From assembly GCA_030248195.1 (NCBI GenBank), contig JASAND010007780.1, positions 46,638 to 110,637 of the forward strand: a DNA stretch of 64,000 nucleotides. Reading direction: 5' to 3'. Within the stretch, counting starts at the first letter, position 1. The number at the start of each line of letters is the position of its first letter. The stretch comes from Trissonchulus latispiculum (taxonomy: Eukaryota > Nematoda > Enoplea > Enoplida > Ironidae). The translations under genes were made by a program, and so were the position numbers. Of this stretch, positions 33,784 through 44,673 are shown piece by piece. The notes below the pieces were generated by a model. The model did not search any database. It had not been told where the DNA came from and saw only the letters and a program-made list of their open reading frames with translations.

Positions 33784-35769
33784 TTGCTTAATAGCTTGCC
33801 ACCCGCCGCCGGGTCGTCTCACCATGGAGACTCAAAAAGGCAAGTTAAGCACAGCCTAGATGACCTTCGCGAGCAACTTCAGACGCTCACCTTACGGAGC
33901 CTCGACGAAGCAGGGGCCGAAGCTGCTGCGTCAACAGTTCAGCAGCCCCAGCCAATTGCTCAAGTGGCAGCCAGCACAGCTAGTGCTCGGGAACGGAAAG
34001 ATCTGGATATGCAGAGCAGCTCGTCAGATGAACGACCACTGCAAATAGCCGATGTTGAAGCCGCCCCGAAATACATAGACTCTGACACAACTCCTTCACA
34101 AGGAGAACAATAGAACCAGTCTCAGCAAGTCGAAGAGCCGCAGGAACAACCTGCCGACAAACAGCAAGCTGAATCCATGACGTCCGGATCCTGGGACGAG
34201 GAGTTCTTCTCCGCTCCTCCTCCTGGAGAAATGAGAGGAATGCGGGTTGCTCAGGTTCCGCCCAGCCAACACGCGACTGATAACCCCCCTGCTATCCCTA
34301 TGGAAGAACCCCTCAACCTCATGAATACCATCTGGGATAGATTGATTGAGCAACAGCACAATGACACATTCTTCGCCTCAATCCGGAATTACCTCCTCAA
34401 TGACACTCTACCAAGAGATTTCGCCAAAGCGGTAAAAGTGACCTCACCAGCTTCAGATTTTATCATTGAGGACGATGTGCTATACCGTCTGTCGAAGTCA
34501 CGAGATGAGACTTCTCGCCAGTTAGGCGTGCCAATCCCCCTGAGGAATCACGTGCTTATGGCAGCACACGACAGCCCATTTGCCGGACACTTGGGAGTCG
34601 CTCAAACTCATGCCCGGATTCAGCGGAATTATTGGTGGCCTTCTCTTTGGGCCTCGGTCCGAGACTGGGTTAGCACTTGCCGGGTCTGCATGGCTCACAA
34701 AGCCCCTCACCGAAGGAAGAATGCCCACCTGCACACGATTCCGCCCACTGAACCCTTCGACAGAGTTCATGTCGATATTATGGATATGAGGCGCCCGTCC
34801 ATTCACGGACACCGTTACGTGATCTCATTCATTGACGCCTTCTCCAAGTACGTGGTCGCAGTACCAGTACGGGCAGCTACTGCCCCCGTAACAGCCTTCG
34901 TGTTTGTGGAACACGTTCCCCTCAAATTCGGAGCGCCCAGGAAATTGGTCAGTGATCAGGGGACCCAGTTTGTGTCCGCCCTGAACAAAGCCATCTGCAA
35001 ATTGGCGGACATCAAGAAGATTGAAACCACCAAGTATAATCCCTCCAGTAATGGCCAAATTGAGCGATGGCACCGTACCCTGAAGCACATGCTTCGAACT
35101 GCTGTGGAACAGCACTTGGATTGGGACAGAATGATCCCCTACTGCGTGTTCGCTTATAACACAAGTGTTCACGCCTCAACTGCTGAAACGCCTTTTTACT
35201 TGGCTCATGGATGGTATCCTACCCTGCCCAACAGTTACAAATTGCTGACCGAGTCGGAAGTCCACCGAATTCCTGACTACGTCGCTCAGGTATCAGGCCT
35301 CAGGAAAGCTTGGCAGTATGCCAGAGACCACATTCATGTGGCCCAGATCTCCCAATAGCGGAACTATAATAAGGGAGTCAGACAAATCGCCTTCATGCCT
35401 GGAGACCTTGTCATGGTCAAGATTCCGCAAAGACTCGGAAAAAAGAGAATCAGCCATAAACTTCTGCCCCTCTATGGTGGACCCTACAGGATCATCAGCG
35501 TGAGACGCCCTGCGGCTCATATCCGGCTCGTTCACTCCAGGAAGAGCCAAATTCACGTCGTCAACTTTCGACGACTGAAATCAATTCAGGCCCGCCACGT
35601 TCTCCCAGTGTCCCCGGAAGATCAGCTTCAACCAGCCGACGCTGACCCAAATCTGATGGAAGATGTCCCCTCAGATGAGGACGTTCTGTCCAATGTCCCA
35701 ACTCACGGGTCTCTTCCGGACGAAGAAGAAACCCCCTGCTCAGATATCTCGTTCGCCGGATGTCCGTAA
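33784..35769 (+). pseudogene. pol: Pol: integrase of the giant element
   Basis: One reading frame throughout, broken by TAG at 34111 and TAG at 35356. An acidic, Gln/Ala-rich linker comes first (33784-34320). Then the zinc-binding HHCC domain (AAHDSPFAGHLG, then CRVCMAHK), and the catalytic core with HVDIMD, VSDQGTQF and NPSSNGQIERWHR supplying the D-D-E triad. After the second TAG comes a C-terminal MPGDLVMVKI..GPYRIISV domain typical of gypsy integrases, with an acidic tail. Integrase inserts the cDNA into the host genome. Each stop follows a Gln codon. Confidence 0.88.
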
Positions 35770-35849
35770 GCCCCTAGATCAATAGAGTGACCTAGAGGCC
35801 GATTCCGAGCCAGAACTGATAGCCGAGGCCCCTGTTGTCCTCAATTGGG

Positions 35850-36467
35850 TCCCTATTAATAACGATTAGCTTGACTACCAGTCCAGGCGACTCGGAGATG
35901 ATACCATCCGAGAAAACCCACATCTACAGGATTGGGGAGGCTATAACGTCCTGACTTACCCTGCAGTGGTATTGGACGTCAATCCTGACGGAAACTGCTT
36001 CTATCGCGTCATTCCCATTGCCCTCTATGGCATCGAGGACAATCATGCCCGTGTCCGTTGGCTTATGCAAAGTTATACCACGGAAAGTTATACCACTGAG
36101 CAGATACCACGGAAAGCCATACCCCATGGCCCAACTGACCACGGACAGGAAATGAGCCACTGACAATGAGTTGCTCTTGGCGGCAGCAACCCTGAATACC
36201 CCCATCTTCGTCTACACCAATCCGAAGAACAATCATTGGTTGTGGACATCCTACCAGCCCCATACCCTGAGTTCAGAACCTGATCCTGATCCCCGAAGGA
36301 TCTATATCTGGCACGTCAACAGGAACCACTACATACTGGTCCTGGATATTGAAAGAGGCCGTATGGTGCCTTTCTACACCACACAACCCACGATCATCCG
36401 CTCGTGGTCAGCCGCCCTCAGACCAGTCACTCGACGGTCTGCCAGATTGGCCTCTAAGGCCAACTAA
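35850..36467 (+). pseudogene. OTU-like cysteine protease domain, frameshifted
   Basis: Frame 2 carries LDVNPDGNCFYRVI, the OTU signature with catalytic Asp (35987) and Cys (TGC 35996-35998), then ALYGIEDNHARVR. Frame 3 carries ELLLAAATLNTPIFVY and IYIWHVNRNHYILVL, with the catalytic His at 36327-36329. A shift between 36060 and 36165 separates the halves; a small duplication (ATACCACGGAAAG) lies there. OTU enzymes remove ubiquitin or ubiquitin-like proteins and occur in some viruses and transposons. It lies directly after integrase and could have been a pol extension or its own gene. Catalytic residues survive but the frame does not. Confidence 0.75.
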
Positions 36468-37138
36468 TATGTGTGGTATATTATTTAACATCATGGGCTG
36501 CATCTATCTGTAGAAGCGGCCCGGGAGCAGCTATCTGAGTGGTACTGGTTCATAACTCATTTCGCGTTTTACATTATGGTTCTACCTCCCAAACACGAGC
36601 TTACACTTTCATAATTGCTTGATTATACTTTTGTATCAACCTGTCTAGCTTGAGCTGTTTCTATACAAGTAGTACTGACCTTGGCACAAAAATCGCCAAT
36701 GGCCCCAGTAAAACGAGCATTAGTCACCTAAAACACGATTCATTAAAAGTTAACTATAAATCTAACTCAATATCTTTTAATTAAACAAAAAGAGAATCAA
36801 AAATGGTCAAAACTGCGCCACCAGCTGCTTCCGAAGGATAACAAAGAAAAATTAAAAAAATCCGTGTGCTGTGAATTGTATATACAACTGTGTGTCTTGT
36901 TTCAGTCAGCTAAATAGCAATTGTAATAATAGGGTAAATGATGAGAAATAATTGTAATGCCAGAATTGCCTAGGGGATAAGTGTCCCCCCGTTTCACAAG
37001 TGTAGAATCAGATAGAATAAATGTAGTTATCTGTTGATACGCCAGTAATGTAGCATGTATTATGCACTTTTTGCTATTTCAGCTTATTCTTGTATAGTTA
37101 ACCTAGACTCGCGTAATGAGCGATCTAAATATGTCAAT
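36468..37138. other. Non-coding spacer between OTU and NADAR ORFs
   Basis: AT-rich, no ORF. It ends in a pyrimidine-rich acceptor-like tract before the next ATG, so it may act as an intron-like or promoter spacer for a subgenomic mRNA. Confidence 0.45.
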
Positions 37139-37152
37139 TTATCTTGTTTCAG
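37139..37152 (+). promoter_or_regulatory. Candidate 3' splice site before the NADAR ORF
   Basis: TTATCTTGTTTCAG, a pyrimidine-rich tract ending in CAG, two bases before ATG 37155. It would suit a spliced subgenomic message as used for env or accessory genes of retroelements. No donor is assigned. Confidence 0.4.
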
Positions 37153-37154
37153 CT

Positions 37155-38700
37155 ATGGGAGACCTGCCCTCAGATCCTGCTCCAGAGGTGCCGTCGCCGC
37201 CGGGTGACGAACATTTCTACACCCTGGACATCCTCAGGCAGTTAGGCCTCTTCCGACTGCCCTATACGCCCCCCAACTCGGAGCCCATCCTCTATTTCCG
37301 CAGTACGGCGGATGACTACGGAATTGTTCAATTTCGCTCCCCATCCAGCCCAGATAGACGAGAAAGAGCAAGTGGTGGCTCAGCCCATCATTTTCCTGAG
37401 ACAGAGGGTGCCACGGTGGAGCACCTCTACCACTCCACCCTGATCCACCTCTATGGGAACCCGGTGCGGGACGTTCCCTCCTCAAAATTGGCCATCCTCG
37501 GGACGTCAAGCCCGAGGCCATCAAGATCAAGCGCAGACGCCGCCCAGAAACCTGCTGCCCTACCCTTCCTCCCTCCAACTCCTCAAGGCTCTGGTCATGG
37601 GAGCCGTGGTCCATGCCAAGTTCCAGATGCCCCACTTCAAGGCCGCCCTGCTGGCCACTGGGTCCCAGCCTCTGGTGGAGGCCACTTCCGACACCTTCTG
37701 GGGCATTGGAATGGACCTCCTCCGCATCCGCTGCCTCAGCTCTCGCAGTTCCAAGGAGGAAGTGGACAACTGCGTGATGACCGTTAGCCGGACTGCCCAG
37801 TCGGCTAACCTGTTGGGCCAGATTCTGAAATATTACCGGACCTACCTGGACAACCCCGATGGCTTCTACCCCACTCCGCGGGTTTTGGTTATCGGTGGAC
37901 TGTCACTGGTGGACGAGAAGCTCAAAGAGGCCATCCGTGAGCACACCAGTAACCCTGGAACCCTCTTCTTGCCCATCCTGAAGGCAACCCCCGTGAGATG
38001 TTTGAGAATCGGCCTGGCCTGCCGCTCTCCCCTGCTGACCCGGATCTACACCTTGCCGGAGTTGGACATCAGCCAGGGTGCCGAGCCCAAGCAATTGATC
38101 CAGGTTGACATGCAGAAGGTGGACAAGGAGCTCAGCCACCGACCGCCCTACTCGGATCCCTACCCAACGTTCAAGGCCTTCCCCACGATTGTACTGACCA
38201 CGAATGAGGCCGAGCCTGTCCAGTATATGAAGGAGCAGCCGGCCAGAGCAGCCCTGATTTGGAGCTGCTACGCCATCAAGAACGATGGCCTTCACTTCTT
38301 CCCGCAGGATCCGATTGCCATCAGATCCTGTGAGGCCTGCCAGATTCCCCCTATGACCCTGGAACGGGTTAAGGAAGGCCTGAACAACCCGCCTATCCGG
38401 CCCAATTCCAACGAGGAGTACAAGGCAAAGCGGCCTCAGAAGTCATCTCCTGTCTTTGCCAAAAAGTTCAATCCTGTCCCCCCGAAGCAGCCCGTCCGGG
38501 CTCAGGCCAACCGGCCTCCGGCGAAACGGCCTTCGCCTACTTCCACCCTTCCTTCCCTGTTCAACCTGTCCCTGCACGAGCCTCGCAGAGGGCATCACTC
38601 CCAACAGGGCCCAGTCAGGCCCAGCCGCCCACAGCCAGGGTCTTCTCGGCCCAACCACCCCAAGACAGGTCCTCCCGAGAAGAAGTCCAGATGGAACTAG
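37155..38700 (+). pseudogene. NADAR/YbiA-like domain protein
   Basis: Frame 3 starts MGDLPSDPAPE and gives PILYFRSTADDYG and TVEHLYHSTLIH, matching the family's N-terminal pattern with its conserved Glu-His (Glu at 37419). Frame 1 then gives FKAALLATGSQPLVEATSDT followed by WGIG (37699-37710) and NLLGQILKYYR, matching the LLxTG..LVEA..FWGIG and LG-iL-xxR core of DUF1768/NADAR. Frame 2 reads sensibly in between (RDVKPEAIKIKRRRRPE), so two small indels near 37490 and 37560 break the gene. NADAR proteins bind or process NAD-derived or ADP-ribosyl groups. The C-terminal half (after about 37800) is unrecognised and ends in a basic Pro-rich tail. It is an accessory gene downstream of OTU. Confidence 0.7.
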
Positions 38701-39056
38701 TCCTGGACTGCTGATTATTGTATTTACGTTGCTGTCTGCTGTATATAAAGCTGCCTGTTTGATTATTGTGTATTTCAGGAAACAGTGCATTTTCGGTTTG
38801 GGAAGGGCAAATAATCTAAAACTGTCCGTTTCTACTGCAGTCTCAAAATTATTCTTTCTCGTTCATTCAGGGCAATTTCAGGCTTCGTAATAGAGCTTAT
38901 GCTCACTCAAGTGCTGTTAGGCACAAACTGAGCCTTATACAGGCGATTCTCTCCGACACACTTACCCCTGAGCAGTTCCACGCGCATTGAGCTAGGAACT
39001 AACTATTTTAGGCCAATTTTAGCCAGATGTTCATGTTCGCCTTATTTTAGAGCCAA
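38701..39056. other. Non-coding spacer before the Pro-rich ORF
   Basis: No domain seen. It contains TTTCAG and TTTTAG tracts; the last, CTTATTTTAG (39041-39050), is six bases from ATG 39057 and could be a splice acceptor. Confidence 0.45.
39041..39050 (+). promoter_or_regulatory. Candidate 3' splice site before the Pro-rich ORF
   Basis: CTTATTTTAG lies six bases before ATG 39057, the same arrangement as at the NADAR ORF. Confidence 0.3.
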
Positions 39057-40707
39057 ATGGACTCGTATTCGAAGAAATTCTCTGGGCCAGTTGTCAATAC
39101 GGCGCCGACGCCGCGAGACCGCCAAGGGACGGCTGCCAGACAGCCTGCGGCTGCCAATCAGGCAGCGGCCACCAGTCAACACTCAGATAGGCAGCGTCAA
39201 GTCCCAGAAGCCGATAACAGAGAAGTGGAAACTATCGTACGGAACCTAAGAGAGGTCCGCATGGCCGCCATGGCCCCTTCACCGTCTGACCGGCCTCGCC
39301 GCGTCCCGGAAGAGGACACCCGCCCGGTCAATACGATTCTGCAAAACCTCCGTGAGGTTCAGGCTGCTGCACGGCAGACCGAGGCCGTAGAGCAATATCG
39401 TGCTCAGCAAGCCCGAGCACGAGAGAATCGGGCCAACGAGGCCCGCGACCAACAGCTCCGACCACAGACAGCTCGCTCTAACCAGCCTGCTGCAGTGAAC
39501 CTGCCGACGGGCCGTCCTATGGACCCCCGGCAACCGCCTCGCCGTAATCCGCTGCTAGACGAGTCGGAAATCCCGGAAGCCGACGAAATTCCGACCACTT
39601 TCGTCCCCCTGCATTTGGGTTCCCCGGTCCCCTTCAGCCGGGTCCAGCAAGCCTGCCGGGATTGGGGAATCCCTTCATTTGGGAGTCCCGCTCCCTCTCC
39701 AACTCCACATCGGGCGCCGGTCCCCCGGAATGTCCCGGCTACGGTTCCCCGTCACCCGCAACCGGTTCCTCATCCGGCCCCCAGGCCGGATTGCAATCCT
39801 CCACCAACGACGTGGCGGCGCACCCGCGCCAGCCCACAGGAAAACCAACAGCCGCGCCACGGATCCCACTTCCTGGCGACTTCCCCAACACAGCCAGCAG
39901 CGGCCCAGCCAGCCCGCCCTCAGCCGGCGGCTGATTCTGAGGCCGCCCACGCCGCTAACAACCTCCCTGGAGACTCCCGCCATTGGGTTCGTTACTACAA
40001 CAACCCAAACAATCACCCCGGCCACCTTTCAGAAAATTACGGAGAGGCCGCTCAGATTATGCGTGAGGTGCCGGCCACTGATCCCTATTCCTTGGGATAC
40101 TTTTACGGGCCCCTGCCTCGGCCTGACCAGGCAGAGGCCATTGTCCTCCGGCATTTGCAGATTGAGAACGAAAATGCCTGCCCCGACGACCCCAAGTTCC
40201 CCCTCCAAGTCCACGCAGAATTTCAGCAGTACGTGCTGAAGTCTTATCCCCCGCTGGTCCACGTCTGGAGACCAGGCCCAATTCATAGGGCCCCTGGAAG
40301 AGATGCGGAAGAACCTTCTCCGCCTGCTGGACAGCCCTGCCTACAAAGCGGCGGACCGCTTTCCCCTGGACCACCCCTACGGAGAAGTCCCCAACTACTA
40401 TACCAGGAACCAACGCCTGGCTAACATTCCACCCCCCAAGTATACAAACACCCCTTTAAACTTGGGTAGGCTTCGGAGTGGGGCACCTGCGGTGAATAGA
40501 AACGGGTCTCACCGTTACGGACCAGTCGAAGAGGCTCGTCCCCTGCAGTCCCCTCCTCGTCAGCGATCGTTCTTCGGAACCACCCACCTCCCCCGGACTA
40601 CTTCATCAGCTCAGGGAGCCCGTTCGCCCCCGCTCCCCCCTCTCAGTCCTCTCCAGAAGAAGAGAGCGACGATGATAACAACCCCTGGGGTTAAAAAATT
40701 TTTCTGA
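39057..40707 (+). pseudogene. Pro/Gln/Ala-rich accessory ORF, frameshifted
   Basis: I do not recognise this protein. From ATG 39057 frame 3 encodes a low-complexity, probably disordered protein. It holds a roughly 28-residue tandem repeat (VPEADNREVETIVRNLREV, then VPEEDTRPVNTILQNLREV). A more ordered segment of Trp, Tyr and Asn residues (RHWVRYYNNPNNHPGHLSEN) comes near 39980, then DPYSLGYFYGPLPRPDQAE. Near 40280-40300 the sensible frame changes to frame 1 (LLRLLDSPAYKAADRFPLDH), which runs to 40707. It resembles a structural or RNA-binding accessory protein only in composition. No homology claimed. Confidence 0.5.
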
Positions 40708-41601
40708 AAATGCTCTGGACTGACTGTAACTGTAACTGTACAGTAACTGTACTGCTTTGTACTGCTGCTAACTGCAGAAAACTGTCTACTTTGGGTTAAA
40801 ACAAAAAATACAAAAAAATCCATATTCCAAAAATACGAAAAAATCACATTTACAAAAATACAAAAAAAATTCTGCCACTTTTGTATGCCGGTTTTGTGTG
40901 CCTTTGCATAATTGCATATTCGTTTGTTTGCCCCCTATTGGGTCTGTATTGAACTGTAAGATGTACTGATTGAACTGCATTGAACTCTCCGAATTGCGCC
41001 TTGTTTTTGCCTTTTTAGGTTGTACTGCTTGTTTTGTATTATTGTATTGTTGTCTGATTGTTGGTAAAAGCATCTGACTCGAACGGAACTTATTTGGTTT
41101 TTACACGTCTAGAGCGAATCTGCAAAAATCATCCAAAAGGTTAACTCTCTGGCCAGAACGTCCTGTGACCCTTGTACAGCTGATTGAATCCGTTGTGTTC
41201 GTAACTGTGCCTGTACTTGTGAATTAGTAATTAATTATGTTGATTGTGAAGCTGAGCCTAAGAGGCCAATAGATGTTATTATATGGGCTGTAAGAGAAAG
41301 ATGAGACGTTAAAGCTGAAGGTTAAAAGATAGCACTAAGAAGTTAAAGCCCAACCGTTAGAAGTGTATCGTAACTGTGGAACAGTAACTGTCGAATTGCA
41401 TTGTTTGTGTTGAATTGTTGGAAGTAATAGCATTGATGAGCTGTGGCGTAGAGCGGGATTTTGTGCCCTAAAACGGGTGAACTCAGTATTTCGATTTTAA
41501 AACTGTCATTAATTCCAGTCGGTAATAATAGAAGCTATACGGTGAAAGATGGAGTGGGCATAGGAATTGCCCGGAACATTTTGCAGAATGTAACAATTAT
41601 T

Positions 41602-41602
41602 G

Positions 41603-41633
<31 letters not shown>
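41602..41633 (+). repeat. TTG microsatellite
   Basis: About ten copies of the GTT/TTG triplet within the 3' UTR. Confidence 0.95.
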
Positions 41634-41753
41634 AATTGAATGTGTTAAAGGAAAGCACCGTGAAACGGACATAGTAAATGACTGGAACTTTCAATTATTG
41701 CTTAGTACAGGCAAGAATTCCCCTTCGGGAGCTAGAGCTCCAATTAGTGCCTC

Positions 41754-41768
41754 GATCGTATTGAGATC
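41754..41768 (+). other. GTATTGA stem-loop (GATC stem)
   Basis: GATC-GTATTGA-GATC: same loop, different complementary stem from the LTR copies. Confidence 0.6.
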
Positions 41769-41788
41769 AGACTATGGTACAGTATTGC

Positions 41789-41803
41789 GGTCGTATTGAG
41801 GCC
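41789..41803 (+). other. GTATTGA stem-loop (GGTC/GGCC stem)
   Basis: GGTC-GTATTGA-GGCC: three Watson-Crick pairs and one U-G wobble, only 20 bp from the GATC version. Confidence 0.6.
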
Positions 41804-41847
41804 CTCTACTGGTTTCAGGCGTAACGAGCAATTAATTACAGGTTTCC

Positions 41848-42053
41848 CCATCGCAGAATGAGTAAGACGATGGAAGGAAGGGAAGCAAGGAAATCCCATC
41901 GCAGAAAGAGTAAGACGATGGATAACGTGTAGGAAATCCCATCGCCGAGAGCGTAAGACTATGGACGAAATGAACGGTTAGAGTTCCCATCGCAGATCGA
42001 GTAAGACGATGGATGAAACGTTAGAATGCCCATCGCAGGAAGTAAGACGATGG
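41848..42053 (+). repeat. Array of five CCATCG/CGATGG stem-loops
   Basis: Stem-loops at 41848-41873, 41896-41921, 41939-41964, 41987-42012 and 42030-42053, spaced 42-48 bp start to start. Each has CCATCG, a 12-14-nt loop ending in GTAAGA, then CGATGG; the third has CTATGG. Spacers are purine-rich and differ in sequence. The array lies just before the 3' LTR in the would-be RNA 3' UTR, suggesting an RNA element for packaging, stability or plus-strand priming; no function is proven. Confidence 0.8.
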
Positions 42054-42799
42054 AAGAAGAGGCTAGAAAGAAAGAATAATGAAGCATTAATTATGAGCCA
42101 TGAGCTAAGATTAGTAGTTAGTTAGTAATGGGTGTCAGTTGACAGGCTGCTCACGTATTGACTGACTGCCAATAGGATCTAGGAACACCCATACAGTTTT
42201 GGGTGTAAGGTTTATACTGTTCAGCGTACGGAAAGTATAGGGATGCACATGAGGACCCCCAGAGAGAGTATTAACGCAATTAGGTCAGAGACTCTGTTCC
42301 AAGCCCCCCTTGTGGGCCATGAGATCGCACTGTTATGATTGTGGAAGGGACGGGAAGTTTCTATTGTTTCTACGTTTCCCCCCTAGTCGAAATATTACCC
42401 CTTTTTACTTGGTGAAGCTGTAATGAAATTACTATTTTTGTCACTATAATTGTTGTTTTATTCAGTTAAAAGATGTTTTGCGTTCTTACAGCCTCACCTA
42501 GCAACCAGGAATAGGTTAACAAATTAATACAAAAACGGCCTAACTAAAGATGAATAAAAGGAAAACTAACTAGAAATTGAGGAATTCAGCGAGTTATTAG
42601 TTGATTCTTATTGAAGATCTCATGGCCAGTCCAGCGTTTATGCCAGGTAATTACGTGTAAAAAGGATTAGTATCTGCAACTGTCAATTATAACCTGTACT
42701 TGTATTATGTGTCTGTCAAAACTGCCAGAATTGCCTTGAAATCTCAACAACCTAATTAATTAATAGGGCTTAACTAACGTGGTTTAACCGTATTCATGC

Positions 42800-42814
42800 G
42801 GCCTTATTGAGGCC
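42800..42814 (+). other. GTATTGA-type stem-loop in the 3' LTR
   Basis: GGCC-TTATTGA-GGCC; the loop's first base is T instead of G compared with the 5' LTR copy. Confidence 0.5.
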
Positions 42815-43131
42815 CTTGAACTACCTTAATCAGCGAACTTAATAGGTGTTAAAGTCACAAGAAAAACAACAACAACAAACAAAAAAGTACAAGTTAAATT
42901 ACACATTTTAATTCTTACGTATTAGTTTTAATTTCATTTTTCAGGGAGTTATTCAACTCCTCCTTCTTCTTCTCTCCCTTTCACGGGCCGGCCTTTCATC
43001 TTAGGCCGCCCGCCTGTTTGTCTGGAGAGCGTGGAAAGCTCCCAGACCTTGCGTGAACGAATGCCATTCATGCAGTCATTCACGTAAGTCCTACAATTGT
43101 GACCTCACAAGGGTCATCGCTGACCTTCCCC

Positions 43132-43166
43132 TATATGAGGCTGAATTCAGCCTTGCACTACTCAGT
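43132..43166 (+). promoter_or_regulatory. 3' LTR copy of the core promoter
   Basis: CTATATGAGG replaces the 5' LTR's CTATATAAGG, weakening the TATA box. The AGGCTGAATTCAGCCT palindrome (43138-43153) and the initiator TCAGT (43162-43166) are intact. Confidence 0.55.
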
Positions 43167-43488
43167 ATAAATATACACATATATACTCAGACAATATATA
43201 CATATACAATAATAATAGGTACTTAGGTACTTAAGTTGTTAATTACATAGTTACTTATTAGTAGTTCTCAGTATAAAGTGTAGGTAGACAAACAAATACA
43301 GACAATATATACATATACAATAATAATAGGAACTTAGGTACTTAAGTTGTTAATTACATAGTTACTTATTAGTAGTTCTCAGTATAAAGTGTAGGTAGAC
43401 AAACAAATACAGACAATATATACATATACAATAATAATAGTACTTAGGTACTTAAGTTGTTAATTACATAGGTACTTATTAGTAGTTC
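43160..43488 (+). repeat. 111-bp tandem repeat, three copies, in the 3' LTR
   Basis: Copies start at CTCAGTATAAA 43161, 43267 and 43378. The first is partly rearranged (ATATACACATATATACTCAG). The 5' LTR has two. Confidence 0.85.
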
Positions 43489-44451
43489 TAGGTAAGTTAA
43501 TATTTTTTAGTTCTAACTTAGGTACCTACTATTCTTACGTAAGTTGTTTTCGTCTTTTGGGTCCTTGATGAACCAAACAGGTGCGTCTCCTTTGCTTCTA
43601 ATAAGCAAAGGAGACCCTTTTAGTCGGCCGCTGGAGGACCAAGTTTCTAGAATGGAGGCCTGGACTATAGCACCTCTCCCCTTCCCCCCATTTCCCCTAG
43701 GGTTTTCCAATTCAGGTCCTGCCAGCCAGGCACTTACGTTCCTGGCCGCCCCCGTGAGCCCATATGTCTTCGGACGGCTCACGGGGTGCACTGCTTCTGA
43801 CCCGGGGACCCTTATGCCTGAGAGGCGGTCCCTGGGTCCCAACACTTCTACTATTCCCCGGGGTCTTCGGGCCCCGGAAGACCATTTTTTCTACATTTTT
43901 GGGCGAATGCCCCTTTGTTTTCTTTATGGTTGTACTTGCGAGGGTGTGGGCCTTTCGCCCCACCCTCTGGGGTATTTTTGATGGGTTTTGTGCTCTCCCT
44001 CTAGTGGTTTGCGAGCAGTTGAACCTCGCAAACCACCCTCATCAAACGGTTTTTTCTAATCACTTTGCCCGTTTTCCATACCTTTCTTAAAAGGCCTCCT
44101 TTTGGCCCTATTTCTGGGCAAACATTTTTAAGTTTGCACCTCTCAAACCACCTTCAAACTGTCGTTTTTTATCTCTTTTCAACCTTTTCCGTTCTCACCC
44201 CAAAACCCAATTTTATACCCTAAAATCAACATAAACTTGGGTAGTTAGTCTTAAGGAGTACCCTCACCTACCCACCTTGAGGAAGGGGAGTTAGGCCACT
44301 CCCCGGGAGTAGGTCTTTCAGGTTAGGACCCCCCTTATCCCCACAGCCGGCAACTAGAGTCACTGTCATAACCTTGTCTTGTTTTAATCATTGCCGGTTT
44401 AAAACATGAGGCTTCATGAAATACCTTAAAACCAGAAAATCTACCTTTTAA

Positions 44452-44673
44452 ATGTTGTTTAACTTACTAATTATTCAGGTGTTAACAGGGGAATACCGGC
44501 TCCCCCTTTTAATTAAAGCTGTCCTTAGCATATTTCTTGTAATAATTGCTATAACGGCAATCATTGTCCCCATTGGCTTTTGCACATATAAAACGAAAAC
44601 ACACACGGGTGATCACATGGGAATGGCCATTTCTGGGCCATTCCCGAAATATAACACTTTCACGCAGTCGTAG
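44452..44673 (+). CDS. Small membrane protein ORF inside the 3' LTR
   Basis: Identical in nucleotide and protein to 10196-10417: 73 codons, one hydrophobic segment and a short polar tail. In this position it would lie in the 3' part of the genomic RNA, downstream of all internal ORFs. A spliced message could reach it through the acceptor-like ATTATTCAG (44470-44478), in frame with the membrane segment. It could be the anchor exon of an envelope protein, or non-coding. Confidence 0.45.
   Translation: MLFNLLIIQVLTGEYRLPLLIKAVLSIFLVIIAITAIIVPIGFCTYKTKTHTGDHMGMAISGPFPKYNTFTQS

Larger units (their letters stand above)
40708..41847 (+). other. 3' untranslated region of the giant element
   Basis: No ORF. 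It has CTGTAACTGTA repeats (40719-40760), A-rich AAAATACAAAAA repeats (40800-40870), many TGTACTG/TGAACTG words, and a TTG microsatellite. Confidence 0.5.

Noticed and set aside
25513..35769. Alternative genetic code reading TAA/TAG as Gln
   Set aside because: The importin-like ORF and the 777-codon copia ORF have many Gln codons and no in-frame TAA/TAG, and several ORFs end plausibly in TAG. Ordinary decay or readthrough is simpler.
41848..42053. CRISPR-like repeat-spacer array
   Set aside because: The repeats are stem-loops with 20-24-bp purine-rich spacers, only five copies, in a eukaryotic retroelement UTR with no cas genes.
42341..42357. Polypurine tract GTGGAAGGGACGGGAAG as plus-strand primer
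   Set aside because: It lies about 60 bp before the 3' LTR rather than adjacent, so it was not called; no better tract is visible.
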